Shown: positions 1-8,926, numbered from the stretch's first letter. The stretch: DNA of 64,000 nucleotides from Flagellimonas allohymeniacidonis (GCF_004296335.1 NZ_SGIU01000001.1:1341290-1405289), one strand, 5' to 3'. Numbers and translations: made by a program. Notes: generated by a model from the letters alone, not told the origin.

Positions 1-1952
1 ATCCGTTGGTCGGAGATCCACAAGATGCCGAACACAACGAGTACTGGCCCAGGGGAAGAACAAATCACTATTGGTTCGATTTAAACCGGGATTGGCTCTT
101 GGGCATCCACCCTGAAAGCCGCGGAAAACTTACCTGGTACCATCAATGGTACCCCAATGTGGTTACCGATTTTCATGAAATGGGCACGCAAAGCACCTAT
201 TTTTTTGAGCCTATGAAAGACAATGGATCACTTGACCCCATAATGCCAAAGGAAAATTATGAGGATTTGAACAATCTCTTCGGAGATTATTTCTCAAAAG
301 CTTTGGATAGTATTGGTTCCTTTTACTTTACCAAAGAGGTGTTCGATGGTACCTACCCGGGTTATGGTTCTTCCTATCCAGATCTTCAAGGAGGCCTTGG
401 ATTGCTTTTTGAACAGGCCAGTTCTCGGGGGCATAAACAAACCACTCCTTTTGGAGAAATCACGTTTCCCTTCACCATAAGAAATCAATATTTAAGCAGC
501 ATTACTACGGTCAAGGCTGCTGTGGAAAACAAAGGAATGTTGCGAAAGTATCAGCAAGACTTCTTCAAAAGTGCGTTGAGCAACGCATCAAAAAGTCGCA
601 TTCGCGGATATACGTTTAAGGATGATCATGATGCCACTAGAGTCAAGGCGTTTGTAGATAAATTGTTACTGCACAAAATTGATGTGTACAAAAACAACAA
701 TGCGTTTGTTGTGCCTACACGTCAACCCCAATATCGTATGGTTCAAACCATGTTTGAAACCTATGAAAGGTATAGGGACAGTGTTTACTATGATGCATCT
801 GCATGGTCTGTGGCCAATTTCTACAATATCAAATACAGCCCAGTGACGGCAGTGAATCTAGGCGAAAAAATCACCAGTTTAGATGGCCTTATAGTTTCGG
901 GGCCAGTACAAAAGTCTAACTATGCCTATATTTTGGACTACGACGATTACAATGCAGTAGCTGCCTTGAATCATTTACAATCCAAAGGATTGGTAGTTTC
1001 GTCCTCCTTCAAACCCTTCCTTCTGAAAACATCCGTTGGAGAGAAACAATTCAATTATGGAGCAGTGATTGTTCCCGTAAGTCTGCAAAAAAAAGAGGGT
1101 GACGCCATATTTCAAATTGTACAGGAAACCCAAGCGAAATTCAAAGTCCCTTTTTATGCCGTTTCTTCCGGATATAGTGTAAAGGGAATTGATCTGGGCA
1201 GCCGATATGTTCGACCTGTAACAAAGCCTAAGGCGGCCATGATCATTGGCAATGGCGTTCGCTCCTACGAAGCTGGTGAGGTATGGCATTTGTTGGATAC
1301 TCGGGTACACATGCCCATCACTAAAATTCCTGTTCGCAATTTTGGAAGAGCAGATTTGGACAAGTACAATACCTTGGTCATGGTTTCCGGGTCGTATAGC
1401 TTTTCTGAAAAAGTACAGAACAAGATCAAAGCTTGGGTAGAAAAAGGAAATACATTGGTGACCATAGGCACAGCCACTAAATGGGCAATTGACAAAAAAT
1501 TGGTCAAGGAAAAGCTAACCGATGCCGAAAAGGATTCCACAGAAAATGTGAATCGTAGACCGTACGTGGGTGCTCCAGAAGATTTAGGAAAGGAAAGTGT
1601 GGGCGGAGCAATTTTTAAGGTGGATTTGGATGTTACCCATCCCCTGGCCTTTGGATATCACGATGCTTCAATTCCTGTTTACAAAAACAACTCGGTCTGG
1701 TTAGCACCCAGTAAAAATGCCTATGCCACCGTGGCCAAATATGCTTCAGACCCCCATATTGATGGTTTTATTACAAAGAAGAACATGGAGGAAAACTTAA
1801 AACCATCTGCCTCTTTGGTAGTAAGCAAATTAGGAGGTGGTCGCGTGATATTGTTTGCGGATAATCCCAATTTTAGAGGATCTTGGTACGGTACCAATCG
1901 CTTATTTCTAAATGCCCTGTTCTTGGGTGATAAAATCCGAATTCCAGAATAA
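1..1952 (+). CDS. M14-family zinc carboxypeptidase, 3' part (5' end outside window)
   Basis: The frame is open to the left window edge, so only the C-terminal ~650 residues are seen and no start is assigned. The visible part begins in the peptidase domain: a NHYWFDLNRDW block, then DFHEMG (zinc-ligand region) and GLLFEQASSRGH, which holds the likely catalytic Glu. The same three blocks occur in the complete 839-residue paralogue at 60903-63422, where the upstream HxxE zinc motif is also present; here that motif would lie before position 1. The rest is a long C-terminal region of the kind found in flavobacterial secreted M14 peptidases. It probably hydrolyses peptides in the periplasm or outside the cell. 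It ends 7 bases before the amidohydrolase start, so the two are probably co-transcribed. Family call is strong; substrate unknown. Confidence 0.88.
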   Translation, partial: PLVGDPQDAEHNEYWPRGRTNHYWFDLNRDWLLGIHPESRGKLTWYHQWYPNVVTDFHEMGTQSTYFFEPMKDNGSLDPIMPKENYEDLNNLFGDYFSKALDSIGSFYFTKEVFDGTYPGYGSSYPDLQGGLGLLFEQASSRGHKQTTPFGEITFPFTIRNQYLSSITTVKAAVENKGMLRKYQQDFFKSALSNASKSRIRGYTFKDDHDATRVKAFVDKLLLHKIDVYKNNNAFVVPTRQPQYRMVQTMFETYERYRDSVYYDASAWSVANFYNIKYSPVTAVNLGEKITSLDGLIVSGPVQKSNYAYILDYDDYNAVAALNHLQSKGLVVSSSFKPFLLKTSVGEKQFNYGAVIVPVSLQKKEGDAIFQIVQETQAKFKVPFYAVSSGYSVKGIDLGSRYVRPVTKPKAAMIIGNGVRSYEAGEVWHLLDTRVHMPITKIPVRNFGRADLDKYNTLVMVSGSYSFSEKVQNKIKAWVEKGNTLVTIGTATKWAIDKKLVKEKLTDAEKDSTENVNRRPYVGAPEDLGKESVGGAIFKVDLDVTHPLAFGYHDASIPVYKNNSVWLAPSKNAYATVAKYASDPHIDGFITKKNMEENLKPSASLVVSKLGGGRVILFADNPNFRGSWYGTNRLFLNALFLGDKIRIPE

Positions 1953-1959
1953 AACAATT

Positions 1960-3537
1960 ATGAAAAGATTTCTCTCCTTTCTTATTCTTTTGCAATGCAC
2001 GCTGACCTTTGCTCAAAACGACCTAAGCGAAGGGCCATTTCCTCAACTGATCATTCGTGGGGTTACCCTTATCAACGGCAATGGTGCTCCCCCAAGGGGT
2101 CCCGTGGATATTGTTGTCGAAAACAACAAAATTGTGGATATCAAAGTCGTTGGATACCCAGGAGTAAAGATCGACCCTGCCAAGCGTCCCCAACTCAAAG
2201 CAGACGGGAAAGAACTGGACTGCACAGGGATGTATTTGTTGCCCGGTTTTGTTGATATGCACGGACACATTGGTGGTGTATCCCAAGGAGCAGATTACGA
2301 TTATGTTTTTAAACTGTGGATGGCCCATGGAATCACCACGGTACGCGAACCGAGTGGTCGCAGTATTGATTGGACTCTTGATTTGAAACGGAAAAGCTCC
2401 AAAAACGAAATTGTAGCCCCAAGAATATTTGCCTACACCGGATTCGGGCAAAAAACGAAAGATTTTAATCCTTTAAACGATATCCCCATCAGTACCCCGG
2501 AGCAAGCTCGCAAATGGGTACGGGCCAATGCGGAAAGAGGGGCCGATGGCATAAAATTTTTTGGTGCACCACCAGAGATTATGGCGGCGGCCTTGGATGA
2601 AAATAAAAAACTGGGCCTCCGATCAGCTTGTCACCATGCCCAAATGGATGTGGCCCGATGGAATGTACTGCATTCCGCAAGGGCGGGATTGACCAGTATG
2701 GAACATTGGTATGGCCTTCCTGAAGCTCTATTTGACGACAGAACCGTTCAAGACTATCCGCTGGATTACAATTACCAGAACGAACAACACCGGTTTGAGG
2801 AAGCCGGTAAATTGTGGGTACAGGCTGCAAAACCCTATTCCGACCATTGGAACAAGGTTATGGATGAATTGATCAGTCTTGACTTTACCCTTGATCCCAC
2901 CTTCAATATTTATGAAGCCAGTCGCGATCTCCATAGGGCAAGAAGGGCCGAATGGCATGAAGACTATACCTTACCCTCACTTTGGGATTTTTATCAGCCC
3001 AGTAAAATTTCACATGGGTCATATTGGCACGATTGGGGAACCGAGCAAGAAGTAGCGTGGCGAAAGAACTATCAGCTTTGGATGACCTTCGTCAATGAAT
3101 ACAAGAACCGGGGGGGAAGAGTGACCACAGGCTCAGATTCTGGCTTTATTTTCCAGCTTTACGGCTTTGCCTATGTCCGGGAGATGGAATTGTTGCGTGA
3201 AGCAGGCTTTCATCCTTTGGAAATTATTCGTTCTGCAACCCTCAACGGTGCCGAAGCCCTGGGAATGGCGAATCAAATTGGAACTGTTGAAATTGGTAAG
3301 CTGGCCGACTTTGTAGTAATTGACGAAAATCCACTTAAAAATCTTAAGGTTTTATATGGAACTGGTGCCATACGTCTTACCGACGATAATGAAGTGGTAC
3401 GTGTGGGTGGTGTGAAATACACCATTAAAGATGGAATCGTTTACGATGCCAAAGCCCTACTAAATGATGTAAAATCGATGGTGTTGAAAGAAAAGGAAAA
3501 ACTCAACTACCAAATTACACAGCCCGGCAACAAATAA
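1960..3537 (+). CDS. Secreted amidohydrolase-family protein
   Basis: The 525-residue protein starts with a signal peptide (hydrophobic stretch, residues 4-19, ending in TFAQ), so it is exported. The start is ATG 1960, 7 bases after the upstream peptidase; a longer frame into that gene would bury the signal. The amidohydrolase metal motif HGH is at residues 101-103, preceded by LLPGFVDM; later come GADGIKFF, SACHHA and TGSDSGF, which fit the remaining metal ligands of the imidazolonepropionase/dipeptidase-like branch, and a C-terminal NGAEALGM...GKLADFVV block typical of the beta-sandwich return. It probably hydrolyses an amide or cyclic amide. Pairing with a secreted carboxypeptidase suggests joint use in peptide degradation, which is inference. 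Confidence 0.88.
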   Translation: MKRFLSFLILLQCTLTFAQNDLSEGPFPQLIIRGVTLINGNGAPPRGPVDIVVENNKIVDIKVVGYPGVKIDPAKRPQLKADGKELDCTGMYLLPGFVDMHGHIGGVSQGADYDYVFKLWMAHGITTVREPSGRSIDWTLDLKRKSSKNEIVAPRIFAYTGFGQKTKDFNPLNDIPISTPEQARKWVRANAERGADGIKFFGAPPEIMAAALDENKKLGLRSACHHAQMDVARWNVLHSARAGLTSMEHWYGLPEALFDDRTVQDYPLDYNYQNEQHRFEEAGKLWVQAAKPYSDHWNKVMDELISLDFTLDPTFNIYEASRDLHRARRAEWHEDYTLPSLWDFYQPSKISHGSYWHDWGTEQEVAWRKNYQLWMTFVNEYKNRGGRVTTGSDSGFIFQLYGFAYVREMELLREAGFHPLEIIRSATLNGAEALGMANQIGTVEIGKLADFVVIDENPLKNLKVLYGTGAIRLTDDNEVVRVGGVKYTIKDGIVYDAKALLNDVKSMVLKEKEKLNYQITQPGNK

Positions 3538-3699
3538 TTAGCTTTTGTACGGGAACTTAGTTGGATTGAAGGTTTCAGAAGAACGTACCTTCTTGGTCTG
3601 AAATCTAGTTTGGTTTTTGGTTGGGTTATATTTAGAAAAGCCCAAAAAAAGTAAAATGCTCGTAAAAAGAAGGATAAAGTATATCATAGTATTTGTTGA
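3538..3699. other. Intergenic region between convergent genes
   Basis: No gene is seen. A weak stem can be drawn from TTTCAGA near 3575 and TCTGAAA near 3597, with an inner AGAA/TTCT pairing, which may be a terminator for the carboxypeptidase-amidohydrolase pair. It has no good T-run. Confidence 0.3.
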
Positions 3700-3936
3700 T
3701 TAAGCAAGCTTGGAACGATTTCTTTTGGTTCTGAAAGCCAATTCCTTTTTGATTCTGGAATTTTTGAACTTGTAAAGTCTAGCAACCTCTTTGTCCATTT
3801 TGAAAGTTTCCTTTACCTCAATGTCCAAAGTAACCTCCATACTAATGGTTTCTACCTTGATTTCTTCGGCAGGGTTTTGTGCCATTGCGAAAGTTCCGAA
3901 GAAAACTACTGCGATAAGGGTTAAAATTGCTTTCAT
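3700..3936 (-). CDS. Small secreted basic protein, unknown function
   Basis: This is a 78-residue product with a clear signal peptide (MKAILTLIAVVFFGTFAMAQ), then a short acidic stretch with several Glu-Val/Thr pairs and a strongly basic C-terminal third (Lys/Arg clusters from about residue 53). The mature part would be ~58 residues. I recognise no family; it resembles many short flavobacterial exported proteins of unknown role. Gene calling is supported by the ATG start, a perfect signal peptide and the absence of any competing gene in 3538-4118. Nothing in the neighbourhood suggests a function. It is transcribed away from the M23 gene's 3' end, with 163 bases to that gene. Confidence 0.65.
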   Translation of the reverse strand: MKAILTLIAVVFFGTFAMAQNPAEEIKVETISMEVTLDIEVKETFKMDKEVARLYKFKNSRIKKELAFRTKRNRSKLA

Positions 3937-4118
3937 GACTTGGGTTCTTTTTACATGATAAAATTACCTTCGCATGAAGCCTGAGGCGGATTTAACTCGC
4001 CTAAAATCACTTTTTTATCGGTGTTGGAATTTTTTTAGGTTGAAGTGTATTTTATCTCCGATAAACGATTTCGGGGTCAAAATCAAGCTGCCGATCAGAG
4101 GTGCATTTCATCGATCAT

Positions 4119-4793
4119 TCAAGAAATAACCTTTAATAAAAGATTGGGGTTTGGGCAGTTCTTTTTGAAGAAATCCAAATCATTTTGGGAACAAACCCCG
4201 GGATAATCCCCATAATGATCTTCAATATCCAATACAATTTGAAAATGTAGATGAGGGGCATAGTTCACGTTGATGTCTGGTGTGCCCAAAGTGCCCAATA
4301 CCGTACCCTTTTCAAATTGCCTGCCCTCCTGCAAGTCTTTCAAAGATTCTATGGACAAATGGCCATAAAGCGTGTAAAAAGACTTAGCCTGCCATTTATG
4401 TTTCAAAATAATGGTTGGCCCGTAATTGCCAAAATCGCTGTTGTTGGCAAAACTATGAACTTGCCCATCGATGGGGACAACCACTTTTGTACCAGCTTTG
4501 CACCAGAAATCCATGCCCAAGTGAATATCGCGCTCCCCTTTGGCCCTAAACCGCGCCGCTTTGGCATAAAGCCCTCTCTTCTCAAGATACCCGCCATAGG
4601 CTACCTGTTTGTTATTCCCCAGTACTTTTTCCACGTAAGCTTGGCATTCATCAGGAGATGTTAAATCAATATGGTCCAAATCGTCATTGGTCACCGACAA
4701 ATCAATTGTGATGTAGTCGGAAAGTGGAATTTCAGAATCAAGAACTTTAATAGCCCCCTCATTATAGTGTCTTAAATACTTCTCGAAATTCAT
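4119..4793 (-). CDS. M23 (LytM-type) metallopeptidase domain protein without signal peptide
   Basis: The 224-residue protein (ATG 4793 chosen, giving MNFEKYLRHYNEG; a start 11 codons upstream is possible) has all M23 zinc and catalytic residues: H91 and D95 in the HxxxD motif, YGHLS with H145, and HLHFQ with H181/H183. M23 enzymes are usually peptidoglycan endopeptidases working outside the inner membrane, yet no signal peptide or transmembrane segment is visible here, and about 85 residues of unassigned sequence precede the domain. From memory, similar soluble M23 proteins exist that are fused or linked to aminotransferases and phosphotransferases, so the substrate may not be the wall. It is divergent from msrA, with ~83 bases between starts. 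Confidence 0.85.
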   Translation of the reverse strand: MNFEKYLRHYNEGAIKVLDSEIPLSDYITIDLSVTNDDLDHIDLTSPDECQAYVEKVLGNNKQVAYGGYLEKRGLYAKAARFRAKGERDIHLGMDFWCKAGTKVVVPIDGQVHSFANNSDFGNYGPTIILKHKWQAKSFYTLYGHLSIESLKDLQEGRQFEKGTVLGTLGTPDINVNYAPHLHFQIVLDIEDHYGDYPGVCSQNDLDFFKKNCPNPNLLLKVIS

Positions 4794-4876
4794 GATCGGT
4801 CCATTCTGATTAACAATTTTTAACAAGCCCTACCGTAATAGTTGGTAACTTAGGCCTACTAAGGAAAAAAACCAAA

Positions 4877-5560
4877 ATGAATATATTAAGAATTCCCAGT
4901 ATTGCCCTTCTATTTTTTGTTTCTCTGAGTTGTCAACCTAAGAATACCACAAGCAAATCCGATTTAGCTGAAGAAAAAAGTATTGAGAAAGTCGCTTTTA
5001 CCGCGACCCAGCTACAAGAATACGAAACAGCATACTTCGCCAGCGGTTGTTTTTGGTGCGTAGAGGCCATTTTTGAGAGTGTAAAGGGGGTGAAAGAAGT
5101 ATATTCTGGATATTCCGGAGGAAAGGAAGAAAATCCCACCTATGAAGAGGTAGCCTATGGGCGAACCGGGCATGCCGAAGCCATTGAAGTATATTATAAT
5201 CCAGAGGTAATTACCTTCACCCAGCTGGTACAGGTATTCTTCGGTTCGCATGACCCCACATCCCTCAATCGTCAAGGACCTGATCGTGGGGCCCAATATC
5301 GTTCCGTAGCTTTTTATAAAAATGAAAAGGAACAAAAAATCATCACGGATTATGTTGAACTATTGGAATCAAAAAATCTTTATGATCGTCCAATTGTGAC
5401 TCAAATCGCAGAATTCGAAAAATTCTATAAGGCCGAGGAATATCACCAAGATTATGAACGTCGGAATCCGAATAACTCATACATCCGCAATGTTTCCATC
5501 CCCCGGTTAAATCGTTTCAAAGCAAACTTTCAATCCTATTTGAAAGAAGATTCCCACTAA
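4877..5560 (+). CDS. msrA: Peptide-methionine (S)-S-oxide reductase MsrA, lipoprotein form
   Basis: MsrA reduces methionine-S-sulfoxide in proteins and repairs oxidative damage. The GCFWC active-site motif is at residues 57-61 (catalytic Cys58), followed by the typical VYSGYSGG, YEEVAYGRTGHAEA and FFGSHDPTSLNRQGPDRGAQYRS blocks in order, so the domain is complete. The N-terminus is a lipoprotein signal (hydrophobic residues 6-17, lipobox LSC with Cys19), placing the enzyme in the periplasm or on the outer membrane, unlike the cytosolic E. coli form. About 30 polar residues link the lipid anchor to the domain. Length 227 fits MsrA plus signal. It has its own start region after the divergent M23 gene. 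Confidence 0.95.
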   Translation: MNILRIPSIALLFFVSLSCQPKNTTSKSDLAEEKSIEKVAFTATQLQEYETAYFASGCFWCVEAIFESVKGVKEVYSGYSGGKEENPTYEEVAYGRTGHAEAIEVYYNPEVITFTQLVQVFFGSHDPTSLNRQGPDRGAQYRSVAFYKNEKEQKIITDYVELLESKNLYDRPIVTQIAEFEKFYKAEEYHQDYERRNPNNSYIRNVSIPRLNRFKANFQSYLKEDSH

Positions 5561-5600
5561 CGGGATACAGCCTGTTTTTTAAAATACCTATCTTAGAGCC

Positions 5601-6329
5601 ATGCGAACATCTGTTTACATGGCTCTTTTGCTCTTGGTTTTGAGTTGCAAATCAGCCCAAAAAGAAGACCATCAAGTAATTGAAGTCAACAAAGCCCCAA
5701 AAAGTCCTTTAATTGATGGTACTGCCATGGACGCCTGTTGGGGAAATAGCGAATGGCTTGCCTTGGATCAACTGTGGCTAGGAGAAGCCTATAGCACCAG
5801 TGATTTTAATGGAAGGTACAAATTGAGCTGGGATGAAGAGGCGCTCTATCTTTTGGTGGAGGTAACCGACGACGTTCTTTTCGATCAATACGATGACCCC
5901 CTGAAACTTTGGTGGGATGACGATTGTGTTGAAGTTTTCATAGATGAAGACAATTCTGGAGGTCAACACCAGTTTTCGCATAACGCCTTTGCTTATCACA
6001 TCGCAATGGACGGAAATGTGGTGGATTTGGCCCCAGATGAACAACCTCGATTGTACAATGACCATATTACTTCAAAAAAAGTCACAGAGGGAAATGTCTC
6101 TACTTGGGAAATAGCCATAAAACTCTTTTCCGATGATTTTGTGGATGGTGAAAAGAATTCTCCGGAAAAACTATCCAATAACAAAAAAGTGGGGTTCGCC
6201 TTGGCCTATTGTGATAATGATGGAAGTAAGGAGAGGGAAAATTTTATAGGCTCTGTTTTCGTGCCGGGGGAAGATAAGAATCAGGGATGGATCAATGCGG
6301 ATATCTTTGGGACCTTAGTGCTCAAGTAG
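5601..6329 (+). CDS. Lipoprotein with CBM9-like carbohydrate-binding fold
   Basis: The 242-residue protein has a lipoprotein signal ending in LVLSC (Cys16 from the first ATG; ATG 5619 is an alternative start). The mature region matches the family 9 carbohydrate-binding (DOMON-like) pattern: SPLIDGTAMDACW near the start, a Trp-rich early strand, RYKLSWDEEALYLLVEVTDD in the middle, then DDCVEVFIDEDN and a late GFALAYCDND stretch. Such domains bind sugars, and single-domain lipoproteins of this kind are common in Flavobacteriia. It follows msrA after 40 bases and is convergent with the sigma-factor operon. Binding target unknown. Confidence 0.75.
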   Translation: MRTSVYMALLLLVLSCKSAQKEDHQVIEVNKAPKSPLIDGTAMDACWGNSEWLALDQLWLGEAYSTSDFNGRYKLSWDEEALYLLVEVTDDVLFDQYDDPLKLWWDDDCVEVFIDEDNSGGQHQFSHNAFAYHIAMDGNVVDLAPDEQPRLYNDHITSKKVTEGNVSTWEIAIKLFSDDFVDGEKNSPEKLSNNKKVGFALAYCDNDGSKERENFIGSVFVPGEDKNQGWINADIFGTLVLK

Positions 6330-6331
6330 TT

Positions 6332-7771
6332 CTATTCCTTTAATACCACTTCGCTATATTTCGAGTTGATATTGATGGTCTTTCCTTTCATATTCTTGAT
6401 ATGATACCCGTTGTAAATGTTGGATTCCCGGTTCTTGGAGGAGCCAACGGACAAAATTTCAGGATAGCTAAAATCTGAAATGGTTTCATTTACATAGATG
6501 GTAAAAGGAACCGTGGGCAAAACAAAATCCAGTTCGCCATTCTCAATGGAGATATCAATATTGGTAAAATCATCACCAACGGAGTTGATCTGTAATTCCC
6601 CAAAATTATTGGTGACCAAGGCTTTATTCACCAATTTACCTATCACTACATTGGACGATACCGAATTTAACCGAAGCTCTTTCACTTCTTTCAGTCTCAC
6701 CCTGTCGGAATAATCTGTTTTTAGTTTTCCATAGTTCCAACGTTGTACCTCAACCGGAGAATAGGAAGCGCTAATACTGGTGCTCTGGCCATCTATGGTT
6801 GAGGCAAGCAAGCTTGCGTAGGACAAGCTTGCGTTGATATTCTTTACATTGGCGGCCAATTTTACTTCGCCATGCCTCACATTCATCTTCAGTTTTACGG
6901 ACTTTGGCATCTTTATTTTGATGCGTTTTTTGACCTTGTACCTTTTGCCTTCCCCATCTGAAGAGAAGTAAAACACATTGGGTTCGTCATCATCACCTAC
7001 ATGGATACGAAACCCCCTACTCGACCTGTACCGCTCTTTTATCTTTTCCCTTTTTGCTCTTTGTTCCTCCCGTTGTTCCCTAGCTTTCTCACGCAACTCC
7101 TCGCGCTGTTCTTGCAGCTCTCTTCGTTTCTCACGAAGCTCTTCCCTACGTTCTTCATGAACCTTCGCTTTTTCCTCAATCCTTTTGCTCCACTCCTTGA
7201 ACCGATCTTGATATTCATCATCAAAATTCTTATCAAATTCCTTCTTCCATTCCTTCAAGTATTTGTCACCATCCTTTTTATAGGCATCATAATCAAATTC
7301 AATATGTGGAATAGGAGGCATCGGAGGTAAATCGGGCAGTACAATAACCTCGGGCAATTCTGGAATGTTCAAACTCTCAAACAAGGGTTCAACAAATGTT
7401 ATATCAGGAGTGACAAAATCAAAATCGTAATCGAAATCCCCACTGGTCACAAAATTGAAGCTTCTATTTGGGGTACTCACCTCTATTTCCTTGCTATTTC
7501 CAATTATTTTCACGGCTTCATCCTCAAAAAAACGCTCTGCCTCCTCCTTGGTGGCTTCCTCTAGTTCGACCACTGCAGTAATCTCCACTTGATCTTTATC
7601 CCAAGTCTCAAATTCGATATCTGCATGGTTTGTGTTGATATTGAGGACAGCATCGCTTGCCACATTAAAGGTTTCCTTATAGGTCTTTGACGTAGTTTCC
7701 TGCCCCATAACCGGCAATGCGAAAAGCACAAGCAGCCCTAGATTAAATAATACTCGCTGATTTCTGTTCAT
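6332..7771 (-). CDS. Envelope protein with DUF4097-like repeats and a charged coiled coil
   Basis: The 479-residue protein has a signal peptide (residues 7-24, ending VMGQ). Residues ~30-110 and ~270-479 carry short beta repeats of the DUF4097/adhesin type (NINTNHADIEFETWD; later KLAANVKNINASLSYASLLAS). Between them lie a Pro-rich stretch (about 139-157) and a very charged Glu/Arg/Lys helix (about 180-250) that should form a coiled coil. It overlaps the anti-sigma-like gene by 29 bases and is the last gene of a sigma/anti-sigma/effector run. In Flavobacteriia such proteins often follow an ECF sigma factor; a role in sensing or buffering envelope stress is inference. Confidence 0.75.
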   Translation of the reverse strand: MNRNQRVLFNLGLLVLFALPVMGQETTSKTYKETFNVASDAVLNINTNHADIEFETWDKDQVEITAVVELEEATKEEAERFFEDEAVKIIGNSKEIEVSTPNRSFNFVTSGDFDYDFDFVTPDITFVEPLFESLNIPELPEVIVLPDLPPMPPIPHIEFDYDAYKKDGDKYLKEWKKEFDKNFDDEYQDRFKEWSKRIEEKAKVHEERREELREKRRELQEQREELREKAREQREEQRAKREKIKERYRSSRGFRIHVGDDDEPNVFYFSSDGEGKRYKVKKRIKIKMPKSVKLKMNVRHGEVKLAANVKNINASLSYASLLASTIDGQSTSISASYSPVEVQRWNYGKLKTDYSDRVRLKEVKELRLNSVSSNVVIGKLVNKALVTNNFGELQINSVGDDFTNIDISIENGELDFVLPTVPFTIYVNETISDFSYPEILSVGSSKNRESNIYNGYHIKNMKGKTININSKYSEVVLKE

Positions 7772-8336
7772 TTTTTGATGATTTTAATTGATTCAACTTT
7801 GTTTTTAATTTTTGCAATAATTGCAGTCTCAACTGTAAATTGCCGATAAGAGCGCTTATGGTATTGTCATTGGGGCCCAATTCATTGAGCTCTGTATTCA
7901 AGCGCCTGTATTCTTCATCCAATTCGGCAAGACGTTCCATATAGCCATCCACCAATACTTTGTCCTTCTGATTGAATTCCAATCCAGATAGCTCAAAATT
8001 GATGTTGGCCACATAATAATCTTCAATCCTTTTAAATTCGGGTGATAGGTCGCCCAGAGAAATCGTCTTTATATTTTGATCTGTGTTTCCATTATCCACC
8101 ACTTTGGGCACAACCGTTTCATCGGGCTGCAATTGAAATGGATAGAAGTATATCCCTAAGCCCAAAACCACTGCAATCGAAGCAGCAATGGACCAACGAA
8201 AGAAATTGTTCCTTTTTTCCTTTTTTGGTAGCCCTTCCTCTAGTTTGGACATGAAGCGTTTTTCATGTCCCTTTTTCATGACGTACTTCTTTTCTTCTCG
8301 CTCTTTGGCGAACAATTCTCTAAGATCTTGTGCCAT
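7743..8336 (-). CDS. Single-pass membrane protein, probable anti-sigma factor
   Basis: The 197-residue protein has a polar, basic cytoplasmic N-terminus (1-44, with an MKKGHEKRFMSKLE segment), one transmembrane helix (about 45-65, FFRWSIAASIAVVLGLGIYF) and a ~130-residue helical periplasmic part rich in Leu, Glu and Asn. It overlaps the sigma gene by 17 bases and the downstream DUF4097-like gene by 29 bases, so translation is probably coupled. N-in topology and position right after an ECF sigma gene are typical of anti-sigma factors; no classic zinc-anti-sigma HxxxCxxC motif is visible, so the call depends mainly on context. Confidence 0.7.
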   Translation of the reverse strand: MAQDLRELFAKEREEKKYVMKKGHEKRFMSKLEEGLPKKEKRNNFFRWSIAASIAVVLGLGIYFYPFQLQPDETVVPKVVDNGNTDQNIKTISLGDLSPEFKRIEDYYVANINFELSGLEFNQKDKVLVDGYMERLAELDEEYRRLNTELNELGPNDNTISALIGNLQLRLQLLQKLKTKLNQLKSSKNEQKSASII

Positions 8337-8862
8337 ATGCTTTGCCTTTTAGCATTTCCCGCAATCTCGATTTACCTCTCAGTAATCGGGTACGGCTTGC
8401 TGTTTCTGATATTTTCAATATTTCTGAAATTTCACTGTGGTCATAGCCCTCAACCAAAAAAAGCTGTACCACAAACCTGTATTTGTCCGGTAATTGTTCG
8501 ATTGCATTTTTTACCTCATCAATGGATATGCCCGTATCAAAGCTCCAATCCTCATCTTCAGCCACGCGCATATATCCTTCATTTAATTCCACCGTGCGCT
8601 GTTGTTTTGATTTTAAAAAATCAATACTACCATTAACAACAATGCGTTTCAACCAAGCTCCGAACGTCACATCGCCCCTAAACTGGTCAATGCGTTGAAA
8701 AGCTTTTATAAAAGACTCTTGAAGCACATCCTCAGCGTCATCAACATCCTTTAAAAATCGCATCGCCACACAGAACATCCCATCGCAATACTGCTCATAG
8801 AGCTGCAACTGCGCTTTCCGGTCATTTGCCTTGCACTGTTCTACCAGTTCAATTTGAAACAT
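8320..8862 (-). CDS. ECF-type RNA polymerase sigma factor
   Basis: The 180-residue protein has the two sigma domains only, as in the ECF group. Region 2 is at ~22-90 with DVDDAEDVLQESFIKAFQ (40-57) and FGAWLKRIVVN (67-77); region 4 is at ~120-172 with IEQLPDKYRFVVQLFLVEGYDHSEIS and the helix-turn-helix SETASRTRLLRGKSRLRE. ATG 8862 was chosen because MFQIELVEQC is the normal family start; an upstream extension of 22 codons has no homology pattern. It leads a three-gene unit with a probable anti-sigma factor. An ECF-like promoter at 8902-8926 suggests that it drives its own expression. Confidence 0.93.
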   Translation of the reverse strand: MFQIELVEQCKANDRKAQLQLYEQYCDGMFCVAMRFLKDVDDAEDVLQESFIKAFQRIDQFRGDVTFGAWLKRIVVNGSIDFLKSKQQRTVELNEGYMRVAEDEDWSFDTGISIDEVKNAIEQLPDKYRFVVQLFLVEGYDHSEISEILKISETASRTRLLRGKSRLREMLKGKAYGTRS

Positions 8863-8901
8863 GGTCAGTTGTAATCGTGTTTTAGAGTTGTTTAAGATAA
8901 G

Positions 8902-8926
8902 GACGATGGAAAAACCACCGCGTTGC
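8902..8926 (-). promoter_or_regulatory. Putative autoregulatory ECF promoter of the sigma gene
   Basis: On the minus strand GCAAC (plus 8922-8926) is followed after exactly 16 bases by CGTC (plus 8902-8905). This matches the general ECF layout of an AAC-containing -35 element and a CGTC/GTC-type -10 element. The predicted start would leave a leader of about 30 bases before ATG 8862. Most other promoters in this window have TAnnTTTG instead, so this one stands apart. Confidence 0.5.

Noticed and set aside
2023..2451. 142-codon minus-strand frame opposite the amidohydrolase
   Set aside because: Shadow frame within a confident gene with intact metal motif.
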